64,000 nt of DNA from Gemmatimonadota bacterium (GCA_016720805.1 JADKJZ010000014.1:744001-808000); one strand, 5' to 3'; positions 17,551-29,207 are shown, numbered from the stretch's first letter. Notes: generated from the sequence alone by a model not told the origin. Numbers and translations are program-made.

Positions 17551-17961
17551 ATGCCGACGATCAACCAGCTGCTCCGCCACGGCCGCCAGGAGCCCATCTA
17601 CAAGGGCAAGGCGCCGCACCTTCAGGGAAACCCGCAGAAGCGCGGCGTTTGCACGCGCGTCTACACCACCACCCCGAAGAAGCCGAACTCGGCGCTTCGG
17701 AAGGTGGCCAAGGTGCGCCTGGTGAACGGCATCGAAGTGATCGCGTACATCCCGGGTGAAGGCCACAACCTGCAGGAACACTCGATCGTCCTGATCCGGG
17801 GCGGCCGCGTGAAGGACCTGCCGGGCGTGCGCTACCACATTCTCCGCGGCACCCTTGACGCCGCCGGCGTCAACGACCGCCGTCAGAGCCGTTCGAAGTA
17901 CGGCGCCAAGCGGCCGAAGGCCGGCGCGGTGGCGGCCAAGGGCAAGGGAGGTAAGAAGTGA
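17551..17961 (+). CDS. rpsL: 30S ribosomal protein S12
   Basis: 136 residues. It begins MPTINQLLRHGR and keeps the decoding-centre segments TTTPKKPNSALRK (the E. coli Lys43 region) and RVKDLPGVRYH (Lys88 region), so it looks streptomycin-sensitive at these sites. It has a Lys/Gly/Ala-rich tail. The last codons overlap the GTG start of rpsG (GTGA). Confidence 0.97.
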   Translation: MPTINQLLRHGRQEPIYKGKAPHLQGNPQKRGVCTRVYTTTPKKPNSALRKVAKVRLVNGIEVIAYIPGEGHNLQEHSIVLIRGGRVKDLPGVRYHILRGTLDAAGVNDRRQSRSKYGAKRPKAGAVAAKGKGGKK

Positions 17962-18428
17962 GTCGTCGCACCAAGGCCGTGAAGCGCGTCGTCCCGCCGG
18001 ATCCGCGGTACGATTCCCAGACGGTATCGAAGTTCGTCAGCAACCTGATGTTTGACGGGAAGAAGTCGCTGGCCGAGAGCATCTTCTACGGCGCGATGGA
18101 CATGATCGAAGAGCGCACCGGGCAGCCGGGCGTGGCCGTGTTCAAGCAGGCCGTGAACAACGCCAAGCCGGCCGTCGAAGTGAAGAGCCGCCGCGTCGGC
18201 GGTGCGTCGCTCCAGGTCCCCGTCGAAGTGCGTCCGGAGCGTCGGACCGCGTTGGCGATGCGCTGGTTGATCTCGTATGCCCGCGCCCGTGGCGAAAAGA
18301 CGATGGCGGAGCGGCTTGCCGCCGAGCTGATCCTCGCCTCGAAGGGCGAAGGCAACACGATCAAGAAGAAGGACGATACGCACCGCATGGCGGAAGCGAA
18401 CCGGGCCTTCGCGCACTATCGCTGGTAG
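17958..18428 (+). CDS. rpsG: 30S ribosomal protein S7
   Basis: 156 residues, the standard length. It starts with GTG (MSRRTKAVKRVVPPD) inside the rpsL stop. The conserved ends GGASLQVPVEVRPERR and AMRWL are present and the C-terminus is FAHYRW. S7 nucleates the 30S head and is the translational repressor of the str operon in E. coli. A palindromic repeat follows within 5 bp. Confidence 0.97.
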   Translation: MSRRTKAVKRVVPPDPRYDSQTVSKFVSNLMFDGKKSLAESIFYGAMDMIEERTGQPGVAVFKQAVNNAKPAVEVKSRRVGGASLQVPVEVRPERRTALAMRWLISYARARGEKTMAERLAAELILASKGEGNTIKKKDDTHRMAEANRAFAHYRW

Positions 18429-18432
18429 TAGC

Positions 18433-18450
18433 GGCGAGGCATGCCTCGCC
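18433..18450. repeat. GCATGC palindrome after rpsG
   Basis: Perfect 18-bp palindrome GGCGAGGCATGCCTCGCC. Its flanks (GTAG before, CGTACAG after) match those of the copy at 22161-22180, so the unit is longer than the palindrome. The rest of the rpsG-fusA spacer (18451-18661) has no gene; it contains several short GC stems and ends in the fusA RBS. Confidence 0.7.
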
Positions 18451-18661
18451 CGTACAGGGTGAGGCGGCAGGGCTGATTTTGGGATCATCAGGTCAACGTG
18501 AGCGGGGAGTCACCCCACCCACCTCTGGACCTTCGAAATGACGCCGGGACTCCCTTTGGGGGTTCCTGTCTCGGGTGAAAGCCCGGACGTGGCGCGGAGC
18601 GATACCGCGGACCTACGGGTCCGGTCCGGTCGCCCCGCTTTTTCGCTGGGAGTTGGAGAGC

Positions 18662-20800
<2,139 letters not shown>

Positions 20801-20818
20801 CACGACGGTAAGGCAGTA

Positions 20819-20888
20819 GGGGCGCAGCATGTCGTGCCCCCACGTGCGGTTTGCAGGACGGATTGGAGGGGCGCAGCATGCTGCGCCC
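20819..20888 (+). repeat. Two GCATGC-type palindromic repeats in the tuf2 leader
   Basis: An imperfect hybrid unit (20819-20840) and the perfect 20-mer GGGCGCAGCATGCTGCGCCC (20869-20888), the same pair as ahead of tuf1. They form part of the long direct repeat 20816-22131. Confidence 0.7.
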
Positions 20889-20928
20889 ATACTGGCGAAG
20901 ACCACCACGCTGTAGCGGAGATCGGGAC

Positions 20929-22131
<1,203 letters not shown>

Positions 22132-22133
22132 CT

Positions 22134-22247
22134 CCGCCCACGCGGGCGGATGATCGGTAGGGGCGACGCATGCGTCGCCCGTACAGAGTGGGTGAACCGG
22201 GGTGGCTCGTCCACCCCACAGCGGCAGTGACGCGGGACAATCCCGCG
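22134..22247 (+). promoter_or_regulatory. tuf terminator and structured S10-operon leader
   Basis: CCGCCC/GGGCGG (22134-22149) directly after the tuf stop is a plausible terminator. After the palindrome at 22161-22180 come GGGGTGG/CCACCCC (22199-22217) and CGCGGGA/TCCCGCG (22231-22247), just ahead of the rpsJ RBS. In E. coli L4 regulates S10 through its leader; a similar role is possible but the sequence does not prove it. Confidence 0.45.
22161..22180. repeat. GCATGC palindrome in the S10 leader
   Basis: Perfect 20-bp palindrome GGGCGACGCATGCGTCGCCC, preceded by GGTAG and followed by GTACAG. It differs from the tuf-leader palindrome in the arm bases next to the GCATGC core, on both sides in a compensatory way. 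Confidence 0.7.
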
Positions 22248-22275
22248 CCATGATGAGCATCAGAGAGGACTCACG

Positions 22276-22584
22276 ATGGCTGGAAAGATCCGGATCCGCC
22301 TCAAGGCGTTCGACCACGTGGTGCTGGACCAGGCCGCGGCGGATATCGTACGCACTGCGGAAAAGACCGGTGCGCAAGTGTCGGGACCGATTCCCCTGCC
22401 GGTGAAGACCGAGCGGTGGACGGTGCTGCGCTCGCCGCACGTCGACAAGAAGAGCCGTGAACAGTTCGAGCTGCGGACGCACAAGCGCCTGCTCGACATC
22501 CACGACTCCAGGCCCCAGACGATGGACGCGCTGACGAAGCTGGATCTTCCGGCCGGCGTGGACGTCGAGATCAAGGTCGAGTAG
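22276..22584 (+). CDS. rpsJ: 30S ribosomal protein S10
   Basis: 102 residues, normal length. IRIRLKAFDHVVLDQAA opens the protein and THKRLLDIHDS carries the NusB/NusG contact region. S10 is also the antitermination factor NusE. First gene of the S10 cluster; RBS GAGAGGA. It lies 3 bp before rplC. Confidence 0.97.
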   Translation: MAGKIRIRLKAFDHVVLDQAAADIVRTAEKTGAQVSGPIPLPVKTERWTVLRSPHVDKKSREQFELRTHKRLLDIHDSRPQTMDALTKLDLPAGVDVEIKVE

Positions 22585-22587
22585 TCC

Positions 22588-23205
22588 ATGGCCATCATTG
22601 GACGCAAGCTCGGCATGACGCGTGTGTTTGCCGCGGACGGCACGGCAGTGCCGGTGACGGTGATCGAGGCTGGGCCCTGTCCGGTGCTCCAGGTCAACGA
22701 GGCGCAGGCGCAGCTCGGCTACGGCCGGCGCAAGGCGCAGCGCACGACCGGCGCCGCCCTCGGCCACGCCAAGAAGGCTGGGTTCGACTACGCCCCGCAG
22801 GTGATCCGCTCGTTCCAGGTTCCTGGGATGGAGCTGACCGCCGGCTCGATGGTGACGGTTGAGATCTTCGCCGACGGCGACCTGGTCAAGGTCACCGGGA
22901 CGACGAAGGGTCGCGGTTTCCAGGGTGTCGTCCACCGGCACGGCTTCCACGGCGGCCCCGCCTCGCACGGCAACACCCGTCACCGGAAGCCCGGCTCGAT
23001 CGGCCCCGGCACGGACCCGTCGCGCGTGATCAAGGGGAAGAAGATGCCCGGCCACCACGGTGCCGAGCGTCACACCGAAATGGGCCTGACGATTGTCCGG
23101 GTCGACGCGGAGCGGAACCTGCTGTTCGTGCGCGGGGCAGTCCCCGGCTCGAAGAACGGCATCGTGACGGTCGCGAAGCAGGGAGGAAAGAGCCGCCATG
23201 ATTAA
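22588..23205 (+). CDS. rplC: 50S ribosomal protein L3
   Basis: 205 residues. It starts MAIIGRKLGMTRVF, and the tip loop that reaches the peptidyl-transferase centre includes HRKPGSIGPGTDPSRV. It overlaps rplD by eight bases. Confidence 0.97.
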   Translation: MAIIGRKLGMTRVFAADGTAVPVTVIEAGPCPVLQVNEAQAQLGYGRRKAQRTTGAALGHAKKAGFDYAPQVIRSFQVPGMELTAGSMVTVEIFADGDLVKVTGTTKGRGFQGVVHRHGFHGGPASHGNTRHRKPGSIGPGTDPSRVIKGKKMPGHHGAERHTEMGLTIVRVDAERNLLFVRGAVPGSKNGIVTVAKQGGKSRHD

Positions 23206-23896
23206 CGCGCCGCACTATTCCGCCAAGGGCGTGAAGCGCGCCGAGGCGTATGCGCTCCCGGCCGAGCTGTTCGACGGCACGGTGAACGAGGACGTACTCC
23301 ACCAGGCGGTGAAGTCGTTCCTCGGCAACCAGCGCCAGGGCACGCACAAGGTGAAGACCCGCGCCGAAGTGTCCGGCGGTGGTCGCAAGCCGTACAAGCA
23401 GAAGGGGACCGGCCGGGCCCGTCAGGGTTCGAACCGCGCGCCGCATTGGCGTGGCGGCGGTGTCGCCTTCGGTCCGAGCCCGCGCTCGTACCGGACCGAG
23501 TTGCCGAAGAAGGTCCGCCAGCTCGCCCGCCGCTCGGCGCTCAACGCCCGGGCCCGCGAGGGGATGCTGCACGTGATCGAGACGGTGGCCTTCCAGGCGC
23601 CGAAGACCCAGGAGCTGCTCGGCTTGCTGGCCAAGCTGTCGCTCGAGGGCGTGAAGACGCTGATCCTGACCGACGGCAGCAAGCCGGCGGTGTACCTGAG
23701 CGCCCGCAACGTGCCGCACCTCACGGTGTTGCCGTTTGCCGACGCCTCGGCGTACGACATCCTGCGCGCGGATGCGCTGGTGATCGAGGGGACGGCGTTC
23801 GGCGGCGAGGCCGAGGTCGAGGAGACCGAGGCGGCCCCGAAGGCGAAGAAGTCGGCTGCCAAGAAGAAGGCCGCCCCCACGACGGAGAGTGAGTGA
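23198..23896 (+). CDS. rplD: 50S ribosomal protein L4
   Basis: 232 residues. The exit-tunnel loop KPYKQKGTGRARQGSNRAPHW is present near residue 67. The last 30 residues are an extra tail of Glu then Lys/Ala repeats (EAEVEETEAAPKAKKSAAKK), beyond the usual ~205. L4 is the classic translational and transcriptional repressor of the S10 operon in E. coli. Confidence 0.96.
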   Translation: MINAPHYSAKGVKRAEAYALPAELFDGTVNEDVLHQAVKSFLGNQRQGTHKVKTRAEVSGGGRKPYKQKGTGRARQGSNRAPHWRGGGVAFGPSPRSYRTELPKKVRQLARRSALNARAREGMLHVIETVAFQAPKTQELLGLLAKLSLEGVKTLILTDGSKPAVYLSARNVPHLTVLPFADASAYDILRADALVIEGTAFGGEAEVEETEAAPKAKKSAAKKKAAPTTESE

Positions 23897-24183
23897 TGGC
23901 GGACCTGCACGGCATCCTGGTGCGTCCGATGATCACCGAGAAGAGCTCGGCCGCGTGGCAGGATCGCGGCGAGTACGTCTTCGAGGTGCATCCGGAGGCG
24001 ACCAAGGACCAGATCAAGGCGGCGCTGAAGCAGTTCTTCGGCGTCAATGCCACGAAAGTTCGCACCATGCAGATGCGCCGCAACGCGATCGCCCGGGGCA
24101 AGACCCGTGGCGTGACGCCGCGTTGGAAGAAGGCCATCGTGACCCTGAAGGACGGCGAATCTTTGGCCGTGTTCGAGGGCTAA
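23896..24183 (+). CDS. rplW: 50S ribosomal protein L23
   Basis: 95 residues from the ATG at 23896, which overlaps the rplD stop (TGATG); a GTG one codon upstream is possible. MITEKSS near the N-terminus and TMQMRRNAIARGKTRG in the extended loop are typical. L23 lies at the tunnel exit and docks trigger factor and SRP. Confidence 0.95.
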   Translation: MADLHGILVRPMITEKSSAAWQDRGEYVFEVHPEATKDQIKAALKQFFGVNATKVRTMQMRRNAIARGKTRGVTPRWKKAIVTLKDGESLAVFEG

Positions 24184-25023
24184 ATGAGTATTCGTCAGTT
24201 CCGCCCGATCACTGCGGGCACGCGCTTCCGTTCGGTCTCGGGTTTCGACGAGATCACCCGGGGCACCCCTGAGAAGTCGTTGCTCGAGCCCCTGACGTCG
24301 TCGGGCGGCCGCAACAACCAGGGCCATGTCACCTCGCGGCATCGCGGCGGTGGCCACAAGCAGATGTACCGTCGCGTCGACTTCAAGCGCGACAAGTTCG
24401 GGATCCCGGCGCGCGTGGCCGAGATCGAGTACGATCCGAACCGCACGGCGCGGATTGCGCTGCTCTTCTACGCCGACGGCGAGAAGCGCTACATCCTGCA
24501 TCCAGCCGGCCTGAAGCAGGGCGACATGGTGATGAGCGGCCCGGGGAGCGACATCCGCGTGGGCAACGCGGTGCCGCTGGCCGAGGTGCCGCTGGGTACC
24601 ATGGTGCACAACATCGAGTTGAAGATCGGCAAGGGCGGCCAGATGGCGCGCTCGGCCGGTCAGGGCGCCCAGGTGCTGGCCCGCGAGGGCGAGTACGTGA
24701 CGCTGCGGATGAAGTCGTCGGAAATGCGGCTGGTGCATGGCCGCTGCCTGGCGACGATTGGCGAGGTCGGCAACTCGGAACACGAGCTGCTCTCGGTCGG
24801 CAAGGCCGGCAAGAGCCGGTGGCAGGGCAAGCGGCCGCATGTGCGCGGCGTTGCCATGAACCCGGTGGACCACCCGCTCGGCGGCGGCGAAGGCAAGACC
24901 TCGGGCGGACGTCCGCCGGTCTCGCCTTGGGGCAAGCCTGAGGGGACGAAGACGCGGAAGCGGAAGAAGGCATCGAACCGACTCATCGTGCGCGGGCGCA
25001 AGCGCGGGAAGGCGACCAAGTAA
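24184..25023 (+). CDS. rplB: 50S ribosomal protein L2
   Basis: 279 residues. Family blocks GRNNQGHVTSRHRGGGHK and GVAMNPVDHPLGGGEGKTSGGR are present; the latter carries the His needed for peptidyl-transferase assembly. The gene starts at the base after the rplW stop. Confidence 0.97.
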   Translation: MSIRQFRPITAGTRFRSVSGFDEITRGTPEKSLLEPLTSSGGRNNQGHVTSRHRGGGHKQMYRRVDFKRDKFGIPARVAEIEYDPNRTARIALLFYADGEKRYILHPAGLKQGDMVMSGPGSDIRVGNAVPLAEVPLGTMVHNIELKIGKGGQMARSAGQGAQVLAREGEYVTLRMKSSEMRLVHGRCLATIGEVGNSEHELLSVGKAGKSRWQGKRPHVRGVAMNPVDHPLGGGEGKTSGGRPPVSPWGKPEGTKTRKRKKASNRLIVRGRKRGKATK

Positions 25024-25310
25024 TGGCACGCAGCATCCGGAAGGGCCCCTTCGTTCAGCAGGCGCTGGCCGACAAGGTCGTCGCCCTGAACAGCAAGAAC
25101 GAGAAGAAGGTCGTCAAGACCTGGAGCCGGGCGAGCACCATTCTCCCCGAGTTCGTCGGTCACACCTTCGCCGTGCACAACGGGAACAAGTTCGTCCCGG
25201 TGTACGTCTCCGAGAACATGGTCGGCCACAAGCTGGGCGAGTTCGCGCCGACCCGACTGTTCCGCGGTCACAGCGGCAAGCTGGTCGCGGACAAGAAGGC
25301 GAAGGCCTGA
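25023..25310 (+). CDS. rpsS: 30S ribosomal protein S19
   Basis: 95 residues. RSIRKGPFVQQAL at the start and FVGHTFAVHNGNKFVPVYV in the core are standard. S19 sits in the 30S head near the A-site finger. It overlaps rplB by one base. Confidence 0.96.
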   Translation: MARSIRKGPFVQQALADKVVALNSKNEKKVVKTWSRASTILPEFVGHTFAVHNGNKFVPVYVSENMVGHKLGEFAPTRLFRGHSGKLVADKKAKA

Positions 25311-25311
25311 T

Positions 25312-25668
25312 ATGCATGGCTATGCGATTCAGCGCTCGGTTCGGCAGTCCCCGCGCAAGATGCGCCTGGTGATGGACCTGATCCGTGGCAAGAATGTCAA
25401 TGAGGCCTACGCGCTCCTCATGTTCAACAAGAAGCTGGCGGCGAAGCAGATCGCGAAGACGCTGAAGTCGGCGGTCGCGAATGCGGAGCAGAAGGCCCTC
25501 CTGGCCAACGAGGCGTTCGACGTCGACCTGCTGGTCGTGTCGGATGCGCAGGTGGACATGGGCTCGCCGCTCAAGCGGTTCGCCGCCGCGGCACAGGGCC
25601 GGGCGACGCCGATCCGGAAGCCGACCAGTCACGTCAAGATTGCCGTGACGACGAAGGGGGCGAAGTAA
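25312..25668 (+). CDS. rplV: 50S ribosomal protein L22
   Basis: 118 residues. SPRKMRLVMDLIRGKNV near the N-terminus and the beta-hairpin that lines the exit tunnel (GRATPIRKPTSHVKI) are present. It overlaps rpsC by one base. Confidence 0.96.
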   Translation: MHGYAIQRSVRQSPRKMRLVMDLIRGKNVNEAYALLMFNKKLAAKQIAKTLKSAVANAEQKALLANEAFDVDLLVVSDAQVDMGSPLKRFAAAAQGRATPIRKPTSHVKIAVTTKGAK

Positions 25669-26348
25669 TGGGTCAGAAGACGCATCCAGTCGGATTCCGG
25701 CTCGGGATCACCAAGCAGCCGCTGTCGCGGTGGTATGCGGCGGCGAAGGACATGCCGGCGCTGCTGGCCGAGGACCGCCTGATCCGTGACTACATCCAGC
25801 GCCGTCTCGGGCACGCGGCGATCGCCGAAGTGCACATCGAGCGGAAGCCGGGCAAGGTGACGGTCACGATTCACACCGGGCGACCGGGCGTGGTGATCGG
25901 CAAGCGCGGCGCCGAAGTGGACAAGCTCCGCGAGGAGCTGGCCATGGTGCTCGAGCGCCAGTTGAAGGTCACCAAGGATGTCGCGGTGAACGTCGAGGAG
26001 ATCAAGCGGCCGGAGCTCTCGGCCAAGCTGGTCGCCGACAACATCGCCGCGCAGCTGGAGCAGCGCATCTCGTTCCGCCGGGCGCTCAAGCGCGCGGTGC
26101 AGAGCGCGATGCGGATGGGTGCCCAGGGCATCCGCGTGCGGGCGGCGGGTCGCCTCGGCGGCGCCGAAATCGCGCGGACGGAAGGCTACCGCGAGGGGCG
26201 GGTGCCACTCCACACGCTGCGCGCCGACATCGACTACGCCACGGGCACGGCGAAGACGACCTACGGCGCGATCGGCATCAAGGTCTGGATCTTCAAGGGC
26301 GAGGTCGTGGACGACATGAGCGGCCGCACCTACAGCACGGGGGCCTGA
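25668..26348 (+). CDS. rpsC: 30S ribosomal protein S3
   Basis: 226 residues. N-terminal KH domain with GKRGAEVDKL (GxxG loop) and a C-terminal domain with GRLGGAEIARTE. S3 lines the mRNA entry channel and contributes helicase activity. It starts MGQKTHPVGFRLGI. Confidence 0.97.
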   Translation: MGQKTHPVGFRLGITKQPLSRWYAAAKDMPALLAEDRLIRDYIQRRLGHAAIAEVHIERKPGKVTVTIHTGRPGVVIGKRGAEVDKLREELAMVLERQLKVTKDVAVNVEEIKRPELSAKLVADNIAAQLEQRISFRRALKRAVQSAMRMGAQGIRVRAAGRLGGAEIARTEGYREGRVPLHTLRADIDYATGTAKTTYGAIGIKVWIFKGEVVDDMSGRTYSTGA

Positions 26349-26352
26349 CACC

Positions 26353-26766
26353 ATGTTGGCACCGAAGCGGATCAAGTTCCGCAAGACGTTCAAGGGGCGC
26401 ACGAAGGGCGTGGCCACCCGCGGGAATTCCGTGGCGTTCGGCGAGTGGGCGATCACCTCGCTCGAGCCGGGGTGGATCACCAACCGCCAGATCGAGGCGG
26501 CCCGCGTGGCGATGACCCGTGAGATGAAGCGTGGCGGCAAGGTGTGGATCCGGATCTTCCCGGACAAGCCGATCACGAAGAAGCCGGCCGAAACCCGCAT
26601 GGGCAAGGGCAAGGGCAATCCGGAAGGGTGGGTGGCCGTGATCAAGCCGGGCCGCGTGCTCTTCGAAGTGGATGGCGTGACGGAAGAGTTGGCTCGTGCC
26701 GCGTTGGCGCTGGCCCAGGCGAAGCTGCCGGTCCGGACCCGCGTCCTCAAGCGCGAGGAGATCTGA
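26353..26766 (+). CDS. rplP: 50S ribosomal protein L16
   Basis: 137 residues. It starts MLAPKRIKFRK, and PAETRMGKGKG carries the Arg that is hydroxylated in some bacteria. L16 positions tRNA in the A site. It follows rpsC by 4 bp. Confidence 0.96.
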   Translation: MLAPKRIKFRKTFKGRTKGVATRGNSVAFGEWAITSLEPGWITNRQIEAARVAMTREMKRGGKVWIRIFPDKPITKKPAETRMGKGKGNPEGWVAVIKPGRVLFEVDGVTEELARAALALAQAKLPVRTRVLKREEI

Positions 26767-26769
26767 GGC

Positions 26770-26967
26770 ATGACGAATAGCGTGGACCTGCGGGCGCTCT
26801 CGGTCGAGGAGCTCGAGGCAAAATTGGCCGAGCTGCGGGAGGAGCGCTTCCGCCTGCGCTTCCGCGCCGCGACGGAGACGATTGAAAATCCGATGCGGTT
26901 CCGGACCATCCGACGCGATGTGGCGCGGGTGTTGACGATCCTGGGCGAGAAGCGCCGCGAGGCGTGA
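26770..26967 (+). CDS. rpmC: 50S ribosomal protein L29
   Basis: 65 residues, two helices, with the conserved stretch ELREERFRLRFR (residues 17-28) and IRRDVARVLTIL in the second helix. Lies at the tunnel exit beside L23. Small genes rplP, rpmC and rpsQ follow at 3-4 bp spacing. Confidence 0.94.
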   Translation: MTNSVDLRALSVEELEAKLAELREERFRLRFRAATETIENPMRFRTIRRDVARVLTILGEKRREA

Positions 26968-26971
26968 GGAG

Positions 26972-27250
26972 ATGGCGATGACTGAGAAGACGACTGCCGC
27001 CGAACGCCTCGCCCGGAAGATCCGTACGGGCGTCGTGACGAGCGACAAGATGCAGAAGACGGTGACCGTCGTGCTGGAGCGCCGCCTGGCGCATCCGAAG
27101 TACGGGAAGCAGGTCACCCGCAGCAAGAAGGTGAAGGTTCGCAACGACCATGACGCCAAGGCGGGCGACACGGTGAAGATCATGGAGACGCGCAAGCTGG
27201 CGAAGACGGTCCATTGGCGGACTGTTGAGCTGGTTCTGCGGGCTCGCTAG
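26972..27250 (+). CDS. rpsQ: 30S ribosomal protein S17
   Basis: 92 residues. OB-fold protein with GVVTSDKMQKTVTVVLER and the loop VKVRNDHDAKAGDTVKI. The first ~15 residues (MAMTEKTTAAERLAR) are extra, and an internal ATG at 26978 is an alternative start. It binds the lower 30S body. Confidence 0.94.
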   Translation: MAMTEKTTAAERLARKIRTGVVTSDKMQKTVTVVLERRLAHPKYGKQVTRSKKVKVRNDHDAKAGDTVKIMETRKLAKTVHWRTVELVLRAR

Positions 27251-27267
27251 GCCGGGGAGACGAGACG

Positions 27268-27636
27268 ATGGTACAGCAGGAGAGCATCCTGAAGATCGCG
27301 GACAACTCGGGGGCCCGTAAGGCGCTCGTGATCCGGGTCCTCGGCGGGTCGCGGCGGCGCTACGCCTCCCTGGGCGACCGGGTGGTGGTGGCGATCAAGG
27401 ACGCCATTCCGACCGGCCAGGTGAAGAAGGGCGACGTGGCGAAGGCCGTGATCGTGCGGACCGCGAAGGAAGTGCGCCGGAAGGACGGGTCGTACATCCG
27501 CTTCGACGAGAACGCAGCGGTCATCATCAATGACCAGGGCGAGCCGAAGGCGACCCGCATCTTCGGGCCGGTGGCCCGCGAGCTGCGCGAGAAGCGCTAC
27601 ATGAAGATCGTCTCGCTGGCGCCGGAGGTGCTCTGA
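27268..27636 (+). CDS. rplN: 50S ribosomal protein L14
   Basis: 122 residues, exact family length. It starts MVQQESILKIADNSGARK, with KEVRRKDGSYIRFDENAAV in the centre and KIVSLAPEVL at the end. It forms part of the intersubunit bridge and the RsfS site. Confidence 0.97.
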   Translation: MVQQESILKIADNSGARKALVIRVLGGSRRRYASLGDRVVVAIKDAIPTGQVKKGDVAKAVIVRTAKEVRRKDGSYIRFDENAAVIINDQGEPKATRIFGPVARELREKRYMKIVSLAPEVL

Positions 27637-27637
27637 C

Positions 27638-28018
27638 ATGAAGCAGCTCGTCTACAAGAAGGCGAAGCGCGTCCGCCACAAGGCGCCCGTGTCGGTCCGG
27701 ATGCACATCACCAAGGGTGACACCATCCAGGTGATCTCGGGCGACGACAAGGGGAAGCGCGGCACCGTCCTTCGGGTCTACCCGAAGACCGGCCGCGTGA
27801 CCGTGGACGGCGTGAACCTGGCGAAGCGGCACCGCCGCCCGACCCAGACGACGGAGGGGGGCATCTTCACGTTCGCCGCTCCGCTCCACCACTCGAAGGT
27901 GATGCTGATCGACCCGACGACGGGCGCACCGACCCGGATCCGGCGGCAGAAGGATGCTGACGGGACCGTGGAGCGGATCGCCATCAAGTCCGGGGCAGCA
28001 ATTCCGAGGACCCGGTAA
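27638..28018 (+). CDS. rplX: 50S ribosomal protein L24
   Basis: 126 residues. KOW motif in ITKGDTIQVISGDDKGKRG (about 24-42). About 20 basic residues precede it, more than in most L24. It starts MKQLVYKKAKR, one base after rplN, and its stop overlaps rplE (TAATG). Confidence 0.95.
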   Translation: MKQLVYKKAKRVRHKAPVSVRMHITKGDTIQVISGDDKGKRGTVLRVYPKTGRVTVDGVNLAKRHRRPTQTTEGGIFTFAAPLHHSKVMLIDPTTGAPTRIRRQKDADGTVERIAIKSGAAIPRTR

Positions 28019-28755
28019 TGGCGAAGACTCCGACGAAGGGCGGCAAGGACGGCGCGAAGGCGCCGGTCAAGGGTGGCGGCGGCGCGAAGGGTGGCGGCGC
28101 GGCGAGCGGCAAGAAGGCGAGTTCGGGCGGCGCCAAGGGCGCAGTCTCGACCCTGCCGGTCGACGCCGCCCCCAAGGCGCGCGTGGGCAAGCCCCGCATG
28201 CAGCTCCACTACGAAGAGGTCGTCCGCGCGCGGCTGGTGAAGCAGTTCGGCCTCACCAACCCGAACGCCGTGCCGCGGCTCACGAAGATCGTGCTCAACG
28301 TCGGCCTGGGTGAGGGCGCCAAGACGCCGCGCCTGGTCGACGTCGCGGTCGAGGAGCTGGCGATGGTCACCGGGCAGAAGGCCGTGGTGACCAAGGCGAA
28401 GAAGGCGATCGCGAATTTCGGCCTCCGGGCCGGGATGCCGGTCGGCTGCGCGGTGACCCTGCGCGGCGCCCGGATGTACGAATTCCTCGACCGCTTCATC
28501 ACGCTCTCGGTGCCGCGCATGCGCGACTTCCGCGGGCTGCCGACGAAGAGCTTCGACGGTCGCGGCAACTACACCTTCGGGATCAAGGAACAGATGGTCT
28601 TCCCGGAGATCGACTACGACAAGGTCGAGAATGTCCACGGGATGGACATCACGCTGGTGACCACGGCGGGTCGCGATGATCTCGCGATGGCGCTGCTGCG
28701 CGAGTTTGGCTGGCCCTTCCGCGGGGAGACGCCGACGTCTCTCCGAGTGGCCTGA
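28018..28755 (+). CDS. rplE: 50S ribosomal protein L5 with an N-terminal Gly/Lys extension
   Basis: 245 residues against the usual ~180. The first ~60 are a low-complexity Lys/Gly/Ala tail (GGGGAKGGGAASGKK region). The L5 domain starts near MQLHYEEVVRARLV and contains KIVLNVGLGEGA and FDGRGNYTFGI. An ATG at the MQLHY position (28198) is in frame, but the tail keeps codon bias and tight coupling to rplX, so the long form is preferred. It contacts 5S rRNA. Confidence 0.92.
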   Translation: MAKTPTKGGKDGAKAPVKGGGGAKGGGAASGKKASSGGAKGAVSTLPVDAAPKARVGKPRMQLHYEEVVRARLVKQFGLTNPNAVPRLTKIVLNVGLGEGAKTPRLVDVAVEELAMVTGQKAVVTKAKKAIANFGLRAGMPVGCAVTLRGARMYEFLDRFITLSVPRMRDFRGLPTKSFDGRGNYTFGIKEQMVFPEIDYDKVENVHGMDITLVTTAGRDDLAMALLREFGWPFRGETPTSLRVA

Positions 28756-28764
28756 GGGAGCGCG

Positions 28765-28806
28765 ATGATGATGACGAACGGGACCAAGAGGGACGGCAAC
28801 GCATGA
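28765..28806 (+). other. 13-codon mini-ORF where rpsN would be expected
   Basis: ATG ATG ATG opens a 13-codon frame (MMMTNGTKRDGNA) that ends overlapping the rpsH start (ATGA). Almost the whole rplE-rpsH gap is this frame. It may be a coupling peptide for rpsH, or chance. S14, which normally lies here, is absent. Confidence 0.3.
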
Positions 28807-29198
28807 GCATGACAGATCCAGTCGCGGACATGCTGACTCGCATCCGCAACGCCTGCTCGGCGGGGCACAAGCGCGTGGACATGCCCGCGTCGAAGCTCAA
28901 GAGCGAGCTCGCGCGCCTGTTGCGCGACAATCACTACATCGCGGACTTCAAGGTGCTGGAGGACGGCCCCGCGGGGACGCTCCGCCTGTACCTGAAGTAC
29001 CACAACGAAATGCCGGTGATTCGCGAGCTGCAGCGCGTCTCCTCGCCGGGGCTGCGTCGGTACGTCAAGTGCCGCGACCTCCCGCGCGTGAAGAACGGGC
29101 TCGGCATCGCGATCGTCTCGACCCCGAAGGGGCTGATGACGGACCGCGACGCGCGCACAGCCAACCTGGGCGGCGAACTTCTCGCCGTCGTCTGGTAG
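28803..29198 (+). CDS. rpsH: 30S ribosomal protein S8
   Basis: 131 residues, normal length. It starts MSMTDPVADMLTRIRNA, with the C-terminal rRNA-binding segment KNGLGIAIVSTPKGLMTDRDAR. S8 binds helix 21 of 16S rRNA and represses the spc operon in E. coli. Confidence 0.97.
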   Translation: MSMTDPVADMLTRIRNACSAGHKRVDMPASKLKSELARLLRDNHYIADFKVLEDGPAGTLRLYLKYHNEMPVIRELQRVSSPGLRRYVKCRDLPRVKNGLGIAIVSTPKGLMTDRDARTANLGGELLAVVW

Positions 29199-29207
29199 GA
29201 GGCGGCC

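Noticed and set aside
18575..18661. EF-G start at the upstream in-frame GTG
   Set aside because: It lacks an SD sequence, and family proteins begin near MARHTPIQ; the ATG at 18662 has GGAG.
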